Shown one piece after another: positions 12,101 through 23,900 of a stretch of 64,000 nucleotides of DNA. The notes under the pieces are model-generated. The model was not told where the DNA came from. It saw only the letters and a program-made list of their open reading frames with translations, and made no database searches. Source of the DNA: Scleroderma bovista (taxonomy: Eukaryota > Basidiomycota > Agaricomycetes > Boletales > Sclerodermataceae); contig JAYMGJ010000555.1 in NCBI GenBank assembly GCA_037178675.1, positions 60,198 to 124,197 of the forward strand, given 5' to 3'. A program made the position numbers and the translations under genes. How positions within the stretch are numbered: position 1 is the stretch's first letter; each line of letters opens with the position of its first letter.

Positions 12101-13978
12101 TCATGGAATCATACGAATGAGCCCTGAAAAGATTGTGCCGCATATTAATGGGGGGTACATAATGTGTTATCACCATATCTGTGGGTTGGACCCAGACATT
12201 GCTATCATCCATGGTAATTGATGGGCCCATATTGCATTGTAATCAAAGCATACAGCAAAGCTGTATAGAATCAGCACAAAGCAGGGCATACCGCTAGGCA
12301 TGCAGGACCGCGGAAAAGGAAACACCCGCGGGCTTTTTGTAGTAAATGGAAAAAGGGAATACTTAATGGGATGGAAACTGTTGTTGGTGATACTACAAAG
12401 CACCATGAGGGGGGGGGGGGGGAATAAATAGGATGGGATCCGCGGATGCTACATATCCATGGTTTGTTTGGTTGGTACACCACAAGAGATAGGAAAGGAA
12501 ATGAGGTAGCATAACAACTAGAGCAGGACCTTGTGGGTGACATACCGCAGTATACTAATAAGAATGATGGAATGCTACAGCAGGTGTGAAGACGCACATC
12601 AAGAGCAATTAAATACAGTATCCTGTTAGATATATTAGTATATCACCCGCAGGAACAAATTACCAGCGGATACACGATATTGCTAGAGAGGTAACCCAGC
12701 ATACAAGTGCTAGGTAGTACAGTGCCAAAGGTAAATTTGCCTAGAATGAAATCCGGGTGCGAATGAGTTCATCACCGTGGGTGCAGCGGGTAGATACAGG
12801 GAATGGGTGCCAATGATTACTAGTGATTATGTTCCCTACTGGTAGCACAGGAGAATGGTACTGCGGTGGCGAAGTATACTAATCAGCAGTCATTAACACT
12901 TATTGAAATTTATTAGATTATGGTGAAATTAACAAAGTGTAAGGTTTTGAAGGTAATTAGTCAGTGGGATGTTGCTGAACACATGAGCCGTGCGGTATGT
13001 GACTGAACCCGCAGTCATTTCAGCAGGCACAACTGAAACACCCACACAAGAATACATTATGTTCAAAATAGCATAGTAAGAATGTGTAGAGAAACATTAA
13101 TATATAGATCAGGACACATTAAATATGAACCAAGCCATGGTTGCCTCAAGGCTTAGAACCCACGGTGAATTAGTTTTCAGAGGCCTTAGAAAGACAATGC
13201 AGGTACTTCCTGGAAATTAACCGATTATATGGAGGTGTGGATAACAAGTGGATGATACTATATACACTATATACACTATCTACTAGGATAACAGTACCAA
13301 TCAAAGAGAAGAGGGATACCACAAACAGCATGCTATGCTGCAAAATGATTGGGTAGAAACTTATGCTAGATGAAAACAACAGATAAATATACAATAACTT
13401 AATATGGCATGGGAACTGACAATGGATTGGTCGGATTGGGTTGGGCAGTGCCAGGTACCACAGTCAATTCAATTGCATATAGCTACTGCTGTTCTGCTGG
13501 TAGGATGCTAGTTGAGGAACTACATAAAATAGACCGTGGTGACGGTGGGTAGATACAACCTTATCCGATCACCATATCAGTGTTTATTCAGATCATGGTA
13601 GTACCCACAAAAAATGGGGTGTACACTAGTTTAATTAATATAGAAAAAACATAGAGACATGGTCTACAAAAATATAAATTACACTGTGAAGAACAGGGGT
13701 TCACAAAGAGTTTCATATTCAAATACCTAGCCTGCTGAATGTTCAAAAGCCGCGGTTAGCCTCATTTGACATGGAATTAATTAAATTAATCACACCGGGT
13801 ACATTAAATCACTATTGAAAGACACAAATTATATATTCAAAGAATGCATGCATGACATTCCAGTACTCCAATGACACAAGTAAGTAGAAGACTTGCATAA
13901 AGGGAAAAAAGAAAAATTGTTTGGGTGTACAAAAAGAATAGTCCAAGAGGGAAACGTACAAAAAATGTAAGTAACAAA
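12101..13978. other. Left subterminal region without genes
   Basis: AT-rich sequence with no supported coding frame. It holds four CCGCGG palindromes (near 12308, 12326, 12440 and 13750) and a run of about 14 G at 12408. It probably belongs to the non-coding end of the giant transposon. Confidence 0.5.
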
Positions 13979-15844
13979 TCATGCGGTTGTATCCATTTGG
14001 GTATCCACCCCATCACCTACTGATCCTTCAACAATACCCGCGGGACCCGGTGCCGACACATCCGGTGATGTGACCACAATGGTGGGAGGGGGGACAGCGG
14101 GAGAGGGGACAGCGGGAGGGGGGACAGCGGGAGTATCCACGACCATTGTGGCATCTGAGGCATTTGTTGGAAGAGGGCGGGGGGGTGGCGCGTAGTCTTC
14201 ATCAACACCAGAGTCCACCGACCGCGGTGAGTGTGCATCCCCGGTGGGCAACCACAGAGTCACCAGCAGGTCAGTTGGCACATCGATTGGATGGGGATCT
14301 GCAACTGAGGAATCCTGGCCCTCCAGCAACGCAGGTGCTGTAGATGGAGACTGACCTGGCACCTGGTCGTCGGGCATATCGGCGGTGGTGTGGAAGGTGA
14401 GGCCAGCAGATGCAGGGACCGAGGAAGGTGAAATGGGACCTGGATCGGATGCAGGACCGTCCACAGGTGTGGATGTTTGCACAGCAGCGGTGGGCAATGG
14501 CATTGGAGGGGCAGCAAGCGTACTTGATCGCAAATCTTCCACCAGCTGACGAAGGGTGTCCATTTCCAGCTCCTGGGCATTGAGTCTTCGATTAACATCG
14601 CCCAAATCCTCTTTCAACTGTGAGCATTCGCTGCAGGCACTCGTTGTCACAGTGGTCGCATGCTCGCTCCATTCCGCACTTGTGCTGCGGTCGCAGGATT
14701 TTGACAGCCATTTTGGTCGGACTATAACCACTCCATCAAATTCTGTTTAGACTTTCAGAAGAACACAAAAAGGAAATATAATCACTCACTTTCACGCCTG
14801 CCCCTTGATGGCCCAGGTGTAGGAGGGCGGGGTGCAGACCGGGGATGTGGGGTATCATCTGTGGGAATGGGACTCTGAGCTTTGCGCTTGCGAGTCGAAC
14901 GGGAAGGGTTGACGCGAGTAGGTGCCAGTGGGACTGTCTTCGATGGAGGAGACACCCTGCGACTGGCTTGCCTGGTTGGTGCACGCGACCGCGACCGAGA
15001 CCTCCCCCGTTTGGATGCCAGGCTGCACCCATGCTTTGATTTGTTGCATTGGAAGCATGCACGATCTTCTTTCCTCGCACAGGGCAGCTGGCGACGGGCA
15101 CAGTAGTCGCACCAGTCCACAGCTGGAAAGATTGGAAAGTCGGGTGGGGGGTGTTGATCCTCGTCGCTGTCAACCATCGGAGCAGACTTGACACATTTGC
15201 GAGGGCGACGGGACTGGCTATGTCCCCATGTCTGCCCATGCCCACGACCGCGGCGACTCCCTCTGACTTCCTCACCACCTGCTGCCTGTGACGAGCTAAC
15301 CTCATCATTACTCACCTCATATTCCCTTCCCTTCCCCTTATCCACAGCCTCTGTCACTTCCTCCTCTCCGTCCATCTGGGTGTCTTCCATTGCTGCTGGA
15401 ACCGCTCCACCGTCCTGACATGGCAGACTGCGGTGTGACCATGGATGGTCAGCGACGGTCTCCAATGGGCACTGTAGAAGTTCAGGCCACCTCGGCCACT
15501 CCGTAATACCGTCGTTTGGGTCTTCCAGGTACCAGTCAAGGGCCATGAGCATGGGAGGAATGCTCAAACCGTGGGGTACGTCTCCCGCAACTGCTCTAAC
15601 ACGGTTCTGCCAGGTATCAGCTAAATGAAACTAGCATAAAATGATAACTTACCAACTGAGTCCAGACATCCCGCTGAACCTGCATCCACAGCGTCATATC
15701 CTTCGTTTTCTTAATGGTTGCGACCGTTGAGATGATGACGGATGTGGCATCCGCAATAATTTCGGCAGGCATCATGGGAGTGTCAAAAAGACCGGACAGG
15801 TCAGATGTGGGTGCGAGTAGGGCAGTTGAAGGCTGGGCAGACAT
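13979..15844 (-). CDS. Zn2Cys6-like protein of the giant transposon
   Basis: Three exons (15844-15653, 15606-14790, 14742-13979) joined by GT-AG introns of 46 and 47 bases give an uninterrupted frame of 590 residues. Near residue 230 lies a cysteine cluster C-x2-C-x6-C-x7-C-x2-C-x6-C (CDYC...C...CFQC...C), which fits the spacing of fungal Zn(II)2Cys6 DNA-binding domains. It is followed by an Arg/Ser-rich basic stretch. A likely coiled coil (CSQLKEDLGDVNRRLNAQELE) precedes a Pro/Ala/Ser/Asp-rich tail with a repeated AVPPP/AVPSP unit. The DNA-binding role is inference; Zn2Cys6 domains are known to read CGG triplets. It is transcribed away from the gene at 16665. Confidence 0.65.
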
Positions 15845-16664
15845 AGCAGAATGAGACAAAGGGTGATTGGAGGTGGATAGCAAGGACGCGGTGTGGAATC
15901 CTCACGGCAAGGTTGAATATTTATTATGGTTACGTCATCCAGGGTCCACTACGGCCGCGGTGTCAGATTGACAGATGTACATCACACTGCGTGGAAATGA
16001 TGGCCGATGACCTAGAATGTCGGAGAAGCCTGCCACATGTCTGGAAATAAATGTATGTAAGAATTGTATGTTACTCCACCAAAATATCATATTGAATAAT
16101 GCTGGTAGAGAACACGTGACAATCATGAATTTATGAAGATCATTACATTGCATCTGCTTCCATTGACTACGGGAAAATAATACATACTTCAGACTGTTCA
16201 AACTACATGAAAAAATGGCAAATTGTACAGACAGTAATACCACAATCTCACCCAAAATATGAAGTTAGACAAATCAAACCAGAGTCCACTCCATGGGTAA
16301 AGCCGTGGCTGACAGGTAATTAGTAAAATTTGACTGCCATGGCCACCACATGATGGACAAGTCAAATAGTCAAATACCTACCATTATATGTAATATGTAC
16401 CACTATCTGCCTGGAGGATAACATTTGGGATATTGCCCGTGATATTATACACAATTACCACGGATGATGCCCTATTACAACCTAAATATGGAATAATGGG
16501 CGCATTGTAGATACATTCCAGGCTGCATTCCACCGATGACATCACGCGGCTCATTGTGCCTGCGGGAAATGTCTTATATAAGCTAGTCCATACAATATAT
16601 ATTTATTCCGGACCTGTCCATCCCACCCTTGCACTCCGTCGTACCTCGTTCCTCTATTTACATC

Positions 16665-18132
16665 ATGAGTGGGCAAAGGAATGTGAGATTCATAGATGAT
16701 GGCGCAGCCAACTCAGGTATGTCTATGAATCCAAGTCTCCTCAAAGTAACTCCCAAACTTATTTTCATTAGCTTTATTCGGTAGCCCAGGATGGATACCT
16801 CCCATTAGAAATGCTACATGCACCTTGTGTTTGTATATCTCTCTCGATATTAGGCACTGCTAATCTAATCATCGCAGCGAGCAATAGTAGCACTGGATGG
16901 TCTCCACCGCGGATTCCAGCAACCGCGGATTCCACAATGCTGGTGGACACCAAAGTTTCAAATAGTCCTTCCGTGAGGTCTCAAAGGGATTCAGGTATGT
17001 ATTTATTGTTTTATATTTCTTATAATTCATTTCATGTTTGCAGCTAGTGAGAGGAGCACAGGCGGGTCTCCAACACAGTATCTGCCGTCCATGACCGCAG
17101 CTATGATGATTTCTCGGAGTGGGTCATGTATGTATTCTATTTGTTGCCTTTATTGCACCTTATAAAATCTTTTCAGCAAGTTCCAGTAGCAGCAGGGGTT
17201 GGTCTCCACCACACGTCCGGCCGCGTATGATCCCCGGTGCTGCAATGTCGGTGCACAGCACCAGTCCAAATATTCTCCCGGCCTTGGAAGTCACGCTTCG
17301 TAAGGATGAACAAGAGCAACTGTTGCGACAAGATCAATCCTCCACTACTGATTGGGATCCTCCCACACTCCCACCAACAGGGAGACATCCCCACGATGCT
17401 GGGCCCCACAACAAATTACAAGAGGTACCCCTCCCCAAAGACCCCAAGAAATATTCCGCGGGTTATCCACACCACTCTCACCGCTAACTCAATCATCCAT
17501 GTCGATGTCGCCACACCCTGCATCAACTATTGATAGCGATACTGACAGGGAACAAATTTCCCACAAGGACCAGTGGCCAAGGGTTATTGGTACCAGTCCC
17601 ACCACCCACAATAGAGTGCTGGAGAAAGGAAAGGCGCCGGAAACCGAGCTGAATGAGGTGACCTGTCCAAAGGTTGCGGAGGGTAAGTTTGCCTTCGAAT
17701 TTGATACTGTTAGCTCACAGGTCCATAGATAAATGGTGGCAGTTAGTCTACAGTATGGCCAACATGGACATCTATGGCGGTAGGTTCAATGGGCCGCGGC
17801 ATGAATGTGAGTTCTCGTTGGATAATATTGTATTGATACTTACACAGAAATAGTAACAACAGCCCGTGAAATAGCTGCAAGATTTCACCCAAAGGATAGA
17901 AGGGTCACCAAACTGGACGACCTCTATGACAAACCGATGGTCGCGATGTACAAACAATATGTGGATAGGTTGGTAGAAGAGACACGAGAATGGAGAATGG
18001 AGAAGGCTTGTCAATGGCCGGGCACAGTATGCAGAGATGAGGGAGAGACTGGTGCACATGGACAAAGGTGAGGGATCCGACTCAGACAATGGCATGTATG
18101 ATATGGAGGACTTGGATCCTACCATGTTGTAA
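16665..18132 (+). CDS. Ser/Pro-rich protein with repeated small exons
   Basis: The start MSGQRNVRFIDDG is followed by several small GT-AG introns. At least three successive exons each begin with a variant of the same unit (ASNSSTGWSPPRIP, ASERSTGGSPTQYLP, ASSSSSRGWSPPHVRP), each about 45-100 residues long, so exon duplication is likely. The C-terminal part contains a Lys/Arg-rich helical segment (REIAARFHPKDRRVTKLDD) and an acidic end (GSDSDNGMYDMEDLDP) stopping at 18130. The exact exon set between 17500 and 17900 is uncertain. No family is recognised. It shares an 820-base divergent upstream region with the zinc-cluster gene and contains several CCGCGG sites. Confidence 0.5.
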
Positions 18133-18920
18133 TTACATTCCTGTGTATATAGTGAACTGGAAAACAATACTTTCTCACTAATATATTTACATGCATGTAT
18201 GGTAACTACTTTCGGGATCTCTTTGGAATGCGGTCGTCCAGGTAGTCCTCAAGCCGCGGTGGAAGCCTCTTATGCTGGGTGGACTGCCGCTGTGCAGGCG
18301 CAGCCATGGCGGTAGGTGGCTCAGGAACCATTGGCACGATGCTGTCTGAATTTGCAGGCTCTGTGGCAAATTGTCCCGGAGGTGCCTTGTCACCGGTGGC
18401 AGGGCCCACGGTTTCAAACTGCACCCAGCGAGTACTTGTTCTGGCGTCTGGGAATTCTTGTTGTAAATATATATTATATATATAAGATACACAATGACAA
18501 ACTTACCTGTCATCTTGGCACCTCGCTTATCCTGTGGCTGGTCAATTGATGTTTTGGAAGGACCAGTGATTGCCTGCTGAGCTGCGGGAATACTTTTACC
18601 TAACGTAGATTTTTTTCCTGAACATATGTTAGAAGTATGATAAGATGTGTGTATATATTAGAATACTGGTACCTTTAATTTCAGTTGCCGTCTTAGCCGC
18701 AGTGACCGATGCAGCTCCATTTTTTGTCCTATGGGCAGCAGTGCTTTTCCCTGGGAGCACACCATGTTTCTCTGAAGTTATGTAATATATGAAACGCATT
18801 GAAGGTTTAACAGCACACAATACTCTTACCTTTTGTCTTGGCCCCTGGTGTAGTTGCTCCGACCTCTGCTGCAGGAAGGGAAGGCACCGACGTTTCCTGC
18901 TGCATTGTAGCACTAGTCTC

Positions 18921-19543
18921 TGTCACGACCGTGACATCCGATCACCCTGTACCCTATTGTCCGATCGCGTCCACGCGTTCGCCGTCCGTCTATTGTATGT
19001 ACTCCCTTTTCCGTTTCTTGCTATCTGTCCTGTATCGCCACCGATCGGTGAGCGCGTTGTCCGTTCTGTCTCTCTGTACTATTACCTAATATGTTTCCTT
19101 TCTTGTTTCCGGTTACTATACGTTCCCGTCCCGTTGCATTACTAATACGATACTCACCGGTAATCCGGTTATCGCACTTACCGTACTTACTCAGCGCGCA
19201 GCGCGACTGCGCTCGTCATTCGTCGGTAATCCCGACTTCCCGTACATCGCCTCATCCGTTCCACTCAGTATAAATACCTAGATACTCGGTCTGTTGTAGT
19301 TCAGTTCGAATATCGAATAAGATACTTCTCATCTGTTCTCCCTGCGCACTCTCCGTCTCTGTCTCGTGCAAGCACTCGGTCGTAGACCGTTTACCCTCGG
19401 ACTCTCCGTCAGACCCTCGGTCGGCCTTCCTATTACTCGGGAAGCGCGACTACGCTACGTAGCATCTCGGTCTTACCGCTAGACCAACCCCTGACCCCCT
19501 GACCCCTCGTAGAGATCAGATCGGTGAAGAACCGGTCTTGACA
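18921..19543 (+). repeat. 5' LTR
   Basis: Begins TGTCACGACC and ends TCTTGACA. It contains a TATAAATA box at 19269-19276. AGTTCGAATAT at 19303-19313, 34 bases downstream, is where transcription is expected to start and is the proposed self-primer. Confidence 0.95.
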
Positions 19544-19545
19544 GT

Positions 19546-19556
19546 ATATTCGAACT
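19546..19556 (+). promoter_or_regulatory. Self-priming primer-binding site
   Basis: ATATTCGAACT, two bases after the 5' LTR, is the exact reverse complement of AGTTCGAATAT at 19303-19313 in the LTR, 34 bases after the TATA box. In Tf1 of fission yeast the first 11 bases of the transcript anneal to such a site in place of a tRNA. I saw no obvious tRNA 3'-end complement here. Confidence 0.7.
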
Positions 19557-19584
19557 CGAGTCTTGTACGAGTTCACAACCATCT

Positions 19585-20928
19585 ATGTCCAGGACAATCC
19601 AAACCCGCTCGCGCACTGCTCGCGCAAACAACCCAGAACCCTCAGCGTCCGACACTCGTCGGGCAGCTGCTTTGAGCGCCTTGACTAGCCTCAGGCGCTC
19701 ACCCGACTCTGTCTCCCAGTTCCAAGGCTTCTCCGCTCGGAGAGCCTCCTCCCCCGCTCAGCGTCGCCCACCTGGGGCCTTCGTCGAAGACCTCGGCGAT
19801 GACCTAGGTGATGACCATCCCGATGACAATGGCCCCGGTGACGGTGGTCCCGGCGGTGATGGTCCCGACGACCCAAACCCTGATGATGGCGGTGAAGACC
19901 CTATTGAGGGCATCCCCGACCAAGAAGAGGCCGGTCTAGTCATTTTCAATAACCTCTCCATCGCTATCGACAGACTCGCGCGATCTTCGCGCTCGTCCGA
20001 GTCTTCGTCTCGCACCAAGGTGCGCGAACCCGACACCTTCGACGGGACCGATCCAAAGAAGTTGCGCACATTCTTAGTCCAGTGCGAGCTCAACTTCCAG
20101 GACCGACCGAAGGCGTTTCGTACTGACCGAACCAAGGTCACATTCGCGCAATCCTATCTGAAAGGAATGGCTCTCGAATGGTTCGAGCCAGACCTACTCG
20201 GTGCAGGAGACCCCCACAACCGTCCAATCTGGATGACCGATTGGGAAGAGTTCGTCATTGAACTCCAAACCACCTTCGGTCCTCACGACCCTGTTGCCGA
20301 CGCTGAGCATCAGCTCGACCACCTCCGCATGAAGGAAAACCATCGTGCCAACAGATACGTGGTTGACTTCAACCGTATCGCGTCCCAGATTCGGGGCTAC
20401 GGCGATGGCGCCTTGCGTCATCACTTCTACACAGGTCTCCCCGACCGAATCAAGGACGAGATCAGCCGCGTCGGTAAACCGCGCACTCTGAACGGTCTTC
20501 GCGTCCTCACCCAGGAGATCGACGCCCGATATTGGGAACGCAAGGAAGAGGTCGCTCGTCAGAACAAGACCTCTACCAACACTAGTACCAACACCCCCAA
20601 CACCAAGTCGGGTAAAACCGATAAGGGTAAATCCTCGGGCAACGCTGCCCAGTCCTCTTCGTCGTCAACCCCGACTCAGAAAACTAACAAGTCGGGCAAG
20701 ACTACTGAGCTTTCGGACAAGCTCGGCAAGGACGGCAAGCTGACCTCTGAGGAACGCAAGCGCAGGTTCAACATGAATCTGTGCATGTTCTGTGGTGCAA
20801 CTGGCCACAAGGCCAAGGACTGCCCCAAGTCAGGCTCTCGAGCAGCCAAGGCTAGGGCGGCTACCACCACCACTACGAACACCACGTCGGAAGCCAAACC
20901 GACGGCCTCCACTGAGGCAAAAAAATAG
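19585..20928 (+). CDS. gag: Gypsy Gag polyprotein
   Basis: 447 residues. The N-terminus is basic and disordered, followed by an acidic Gly/Asp/Pro-rich segment (about residues 70-112). The capsid-like retrotransposon gag domain spans about 145-330 (KVREPDTFDGTDPKKLRTFL, ALEWFEPDLL). A Ser/Thr/Lys-rich linker leads to one CCHC zinc knuckle near residue 405 (CMFCGATGHKAKDC). The frame ends at TAG (20926), immediately preceded by seven A bases that form a -1 slippery site into pol. Gag forms the virus-like particle and binds element RNA. Confidence 0.9.
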   Translation: MSRTIQTRSRTARANNPEPSASDTRRAAALSALTSLRRSPDSVSQFQGFSARRASSPAQRRPPGAFVEDLGDDLGDDHPDDNGPGDGGPGGDGPDDPNPDDGGEDPIEGIPDQEEAGLVIFNNLSIAIDRLARSSRSSESSSRTKVREPDTFDGTDPKKLRTFLVQCELNFQDRPKAFRTDRTKVTFAQSYLKGMALEWFEPDLLGAGDPHNRPIWMTDWEEFVIELQTTFGPHDPVADAEHQLDHLRMKENHRANRYVVDFNRIASQIRGYGDGALRHHFYTGLPDRIKDEISRVGKPRTLNGLRVLTQEIDARYWERKEEVARQNKTSTNTSTNTPNTKSGKTDKGKSSGNAAQSSSSSTPTQKTNKSGKTTELSDKLGKDGKLTSEERKRRFNMNLCMFCGATGHKAKDCPKSGSRAAKARAATTTTTNTTSEAKPTASTEAKK

Positions 20929-20966
20929 ATAGCAACTCCCGAGACTCCGCACAGAGTGGGAGTTGC
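20919..20966 (+). promoter_or_regulatory. Gag-Pol -1 ribosomal frameshift signal
   Basis: The heptamer A AAA AAA at 20919-20925 is in the gag frame directly before the TAG stop. After a 6-base spacer a 9-bp stem forms between GCAACTCCC (20932-20940) and GGGAGTTGC (20958-20966), with a further 4-bp inner stem (20944-20947 with 20954-20957). After a -1 slip the frame is open with no stop straight into the pol ORF. All three elements of a canonical -1 frameshift site are present. Confidence 0.85.
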
Positions 20967-23900
20967 GTTGTTCCCGACTGTGCACCTATGGAGGCCCGAC
21001 TCAACGCAGCCGCTCTTTCCGATCCAAATTCTCTCCGACCCTCTGTAACAATCGTTGACCATACTATGCCTTCCTTTCCTGCGTTAGTAGATTCGGGTTC
21101 TACCCACTGTTTTGTAGATCCGTCATTTGCCAATATGAACACTCTTTCACGTTACTCGGTATCCCCGATCGTTCTCCGTCTATTCGACGGTACCACCACC
21201 ACCATAATCACCGAAGCAACCGATCTACCTATCCGTTTTCCCTCTGGCGACGTCACCCCGATGACATTTTATGTCACCCCGTTGGACTCTGACTGTAAGA
21301 TCGTTCTCGGACACAACTGGCTCACCCGATACAATCCGTCGATTGACTGGGTACTGAGCAGTATCAAGTTCAGAACATCTACGCAGCAAGTGCCAACCCC
21401 GAGCTCACTCCCCGACCCTGTAGCGCCCTCACCGAGCGCGCTGAGACTCGACGTTACGTCAGTCTCGTCTCCTTCCCCGACCGACTCGCCTCAGGCTCCC
21501 GGTCTTCGGGCACCTCCTATCGCTCTCATCAACGCTGCAGCCTTTCTGAAGGCTTGTCAGCTAGATGGCTCTCAACAGTTCTCTATCCAGCTGAAGCCTG
21601 ACGGTAGCTTTCGTGCTGCGTCGGTCGACGCTACTCCCGACCTCTCCTCTGTCCCCGAGGCATACCACGACTTTGCCGACGTCTTTAGCAAGGCGAAAGC
21701 ATCGGTACTCGCGCCTCATCGGGAACATGACCTCAAGATAGAACTGGAAGAAGGAGCGCCTCTACCGCCCGGTAGACTCTACTCTCTCTCCCCCGTCGAG
21801 CTCGAAACCCTTCGGGCATTCATCGACGAAAACCTACGCTTTGGTTTCATCCGTCCGACCTCATCCTCCCATGCAGCCCCTGTCCTCTTCGTCAAGAAGA
21901 AGGACGGCTCTCTCCGACTCTGCGTCGACTACCGAGGACTCAACAAAATATCAAAGAAGGATCGGTACCCTCTACCTCTCATCTCCGACCTACTCGACTC
22001 TCCGAGTCGGGCAAAGGTCTATACTAAAATCGACCTGAGACATGCTTACCACCTGGTTCGCATTGCCGAAGGTGATGAGTGGAAAACCGCCTTCAGGACT
22101 CGCTACGGCTCGTACGAGTGGCAGGTGATGCCCTTCGGTCTCACCAATGCCCCTGCAGCTTTTCAACGATTTGTCAACTCGGTCTTCGCAGACATGCTCG
22201 ATGTCTGCGTCGTAGTCTACCTTGACGACATCTTAGTCTACTCGGACAACATGGAGGACCATACTGAACACGTTCGGGAAGTGCTTCGGCGACTTCGCCA
22301 GCACAAGCTATACGCCAAACCCGAAAAGTGTGAGTTCCATTCGGACTCGGTGGAGTACCTCGGGTACTTCCTTTCCCCCGACGGTTTGACGATGTCGCAA
22401 GACAAAGTCAAGACAATCTGCGATTGGCCCGAACCTCGCAAGGTGAAGGACATTCAGTCCTTCCTGGGCTTCGCGAACTTTTACCGTCGATTTATCTTCA
22501 ATTACTCCGATATAGTGGTTCCCTTAACTCGGTTGACACGGAAAGATGCCCCCTGGGATTTCTCCGACGTCTGCCGACGGTCATTCAACCAACTCAAGAA
22601 GGCTTTCACCACAGCTCCCATCCTCACCCATTTCCAGCCAGGCGCCCAACTAACAGTCGAGACCGACGCTTCGGACTATGCGATCGCCGGTATCCTATCC
22701 ATCACAGGTTCGGATGGCGAGATACGACCGGTTGCATTTTACTCTCGCACTCTGACCGCGCCCGAGCTGAACTATGATACACACGACAAGGAACTTCTCG
22801 CTATTTTCGAAGCCTTCAAGGCCTGGCGTCATTATCTAGAGGGCCCTGCCTTCCCGATTGACGTCGTGACCGACCATAAAAATTTGGAGTACTTTTCTAC
22901 CTCTAAGGTTCTTACCCGTCGGCAAGCGCGATGGTCAGAATATCTTTCTTCTTTTAACCTGATCATTCGTTTCCGACCTGGTAAACTTGGTGCAAAGCCC
23001 GACGCCTTGACTAGACGCTGGGACGTCTACCCCAAAGAGGGGGATAGGGGCTTCGCCCGAGTCAACCCACAGAACCTCCGACCGGTGTTCACGGCTGAAC
23101 AGCTCACCAACTCCCTTCGCGCGACATGCCTACACGCCCCAGTACTCAGAGCTAGTGCACTCATGGACGTCGAGCGTCTCCACGCCGATATCCTAGCCAA
23201 CCTCCCGACCGATCCCATCGCTAAAGCCCACCTCTCGGACACCTCAAATCCCCGATGGTCGACCGATGAGACTGGTTACCTACGTCTCGATGGCCGCATG
23301 TACGTCCCCGAGGCCGATGACCTACGTCTTCGTGTTCTCAGATACAAGCATGACCATCCCCTATCGGGACACTTCGGTCAGAACCGCACCCTAGAGCTCA
23401 TTCGTCGCGAATACACATGGCCAGGCATTCGTACCTACGTGAAGGACTACGTTAAGTCCTGCACGGCCTGCGCCCGAGCCAAGACGCCACGTCACCGACC
23501 CTATGGGATGCTCAAGCAATTACCGGTCCCCGACCGACCATGGAACTCCATCTCGATGGATTTCATCGAGCAACTCCCATCCTCATCCGGCTTTACAGCC
23601 ATACTGGTAGTCATTGACCGACTATCAAAGCAAGCCATATTCATCCCGACCCACGACACAATAACCTCCCCCGAGCTCGCACAGCTCTTCTTACTCCACG
23701 TCTTCGCTAAGCACGGCGTCCCCGCGCATGTAACGTCTGACCGAGGCTCAGAGTTCGTCTCGCATTTCTTCCGATCACTCGGTAAGGCCCTAGATATGAA
23801 ATTACATTTCACTTCGGGCTATCACCCAGAAGGTGACGGACAGACCGAGCGAGCTAACCAAATACTCGAGCAATACCTCAGGATGTACTGCAACTACCAG

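Noticed and set aside
12408..12422. Run of about 14 G as a possible quadruplex
   Set aside because: A single homopolymer without spaced G-tracts is more likely slippage.
14017..14598. Two further minus-strand open frames
   Set aside because: Alternate frames of the Pro/Ser-rich exon 3 of the zinc-cluster gene.
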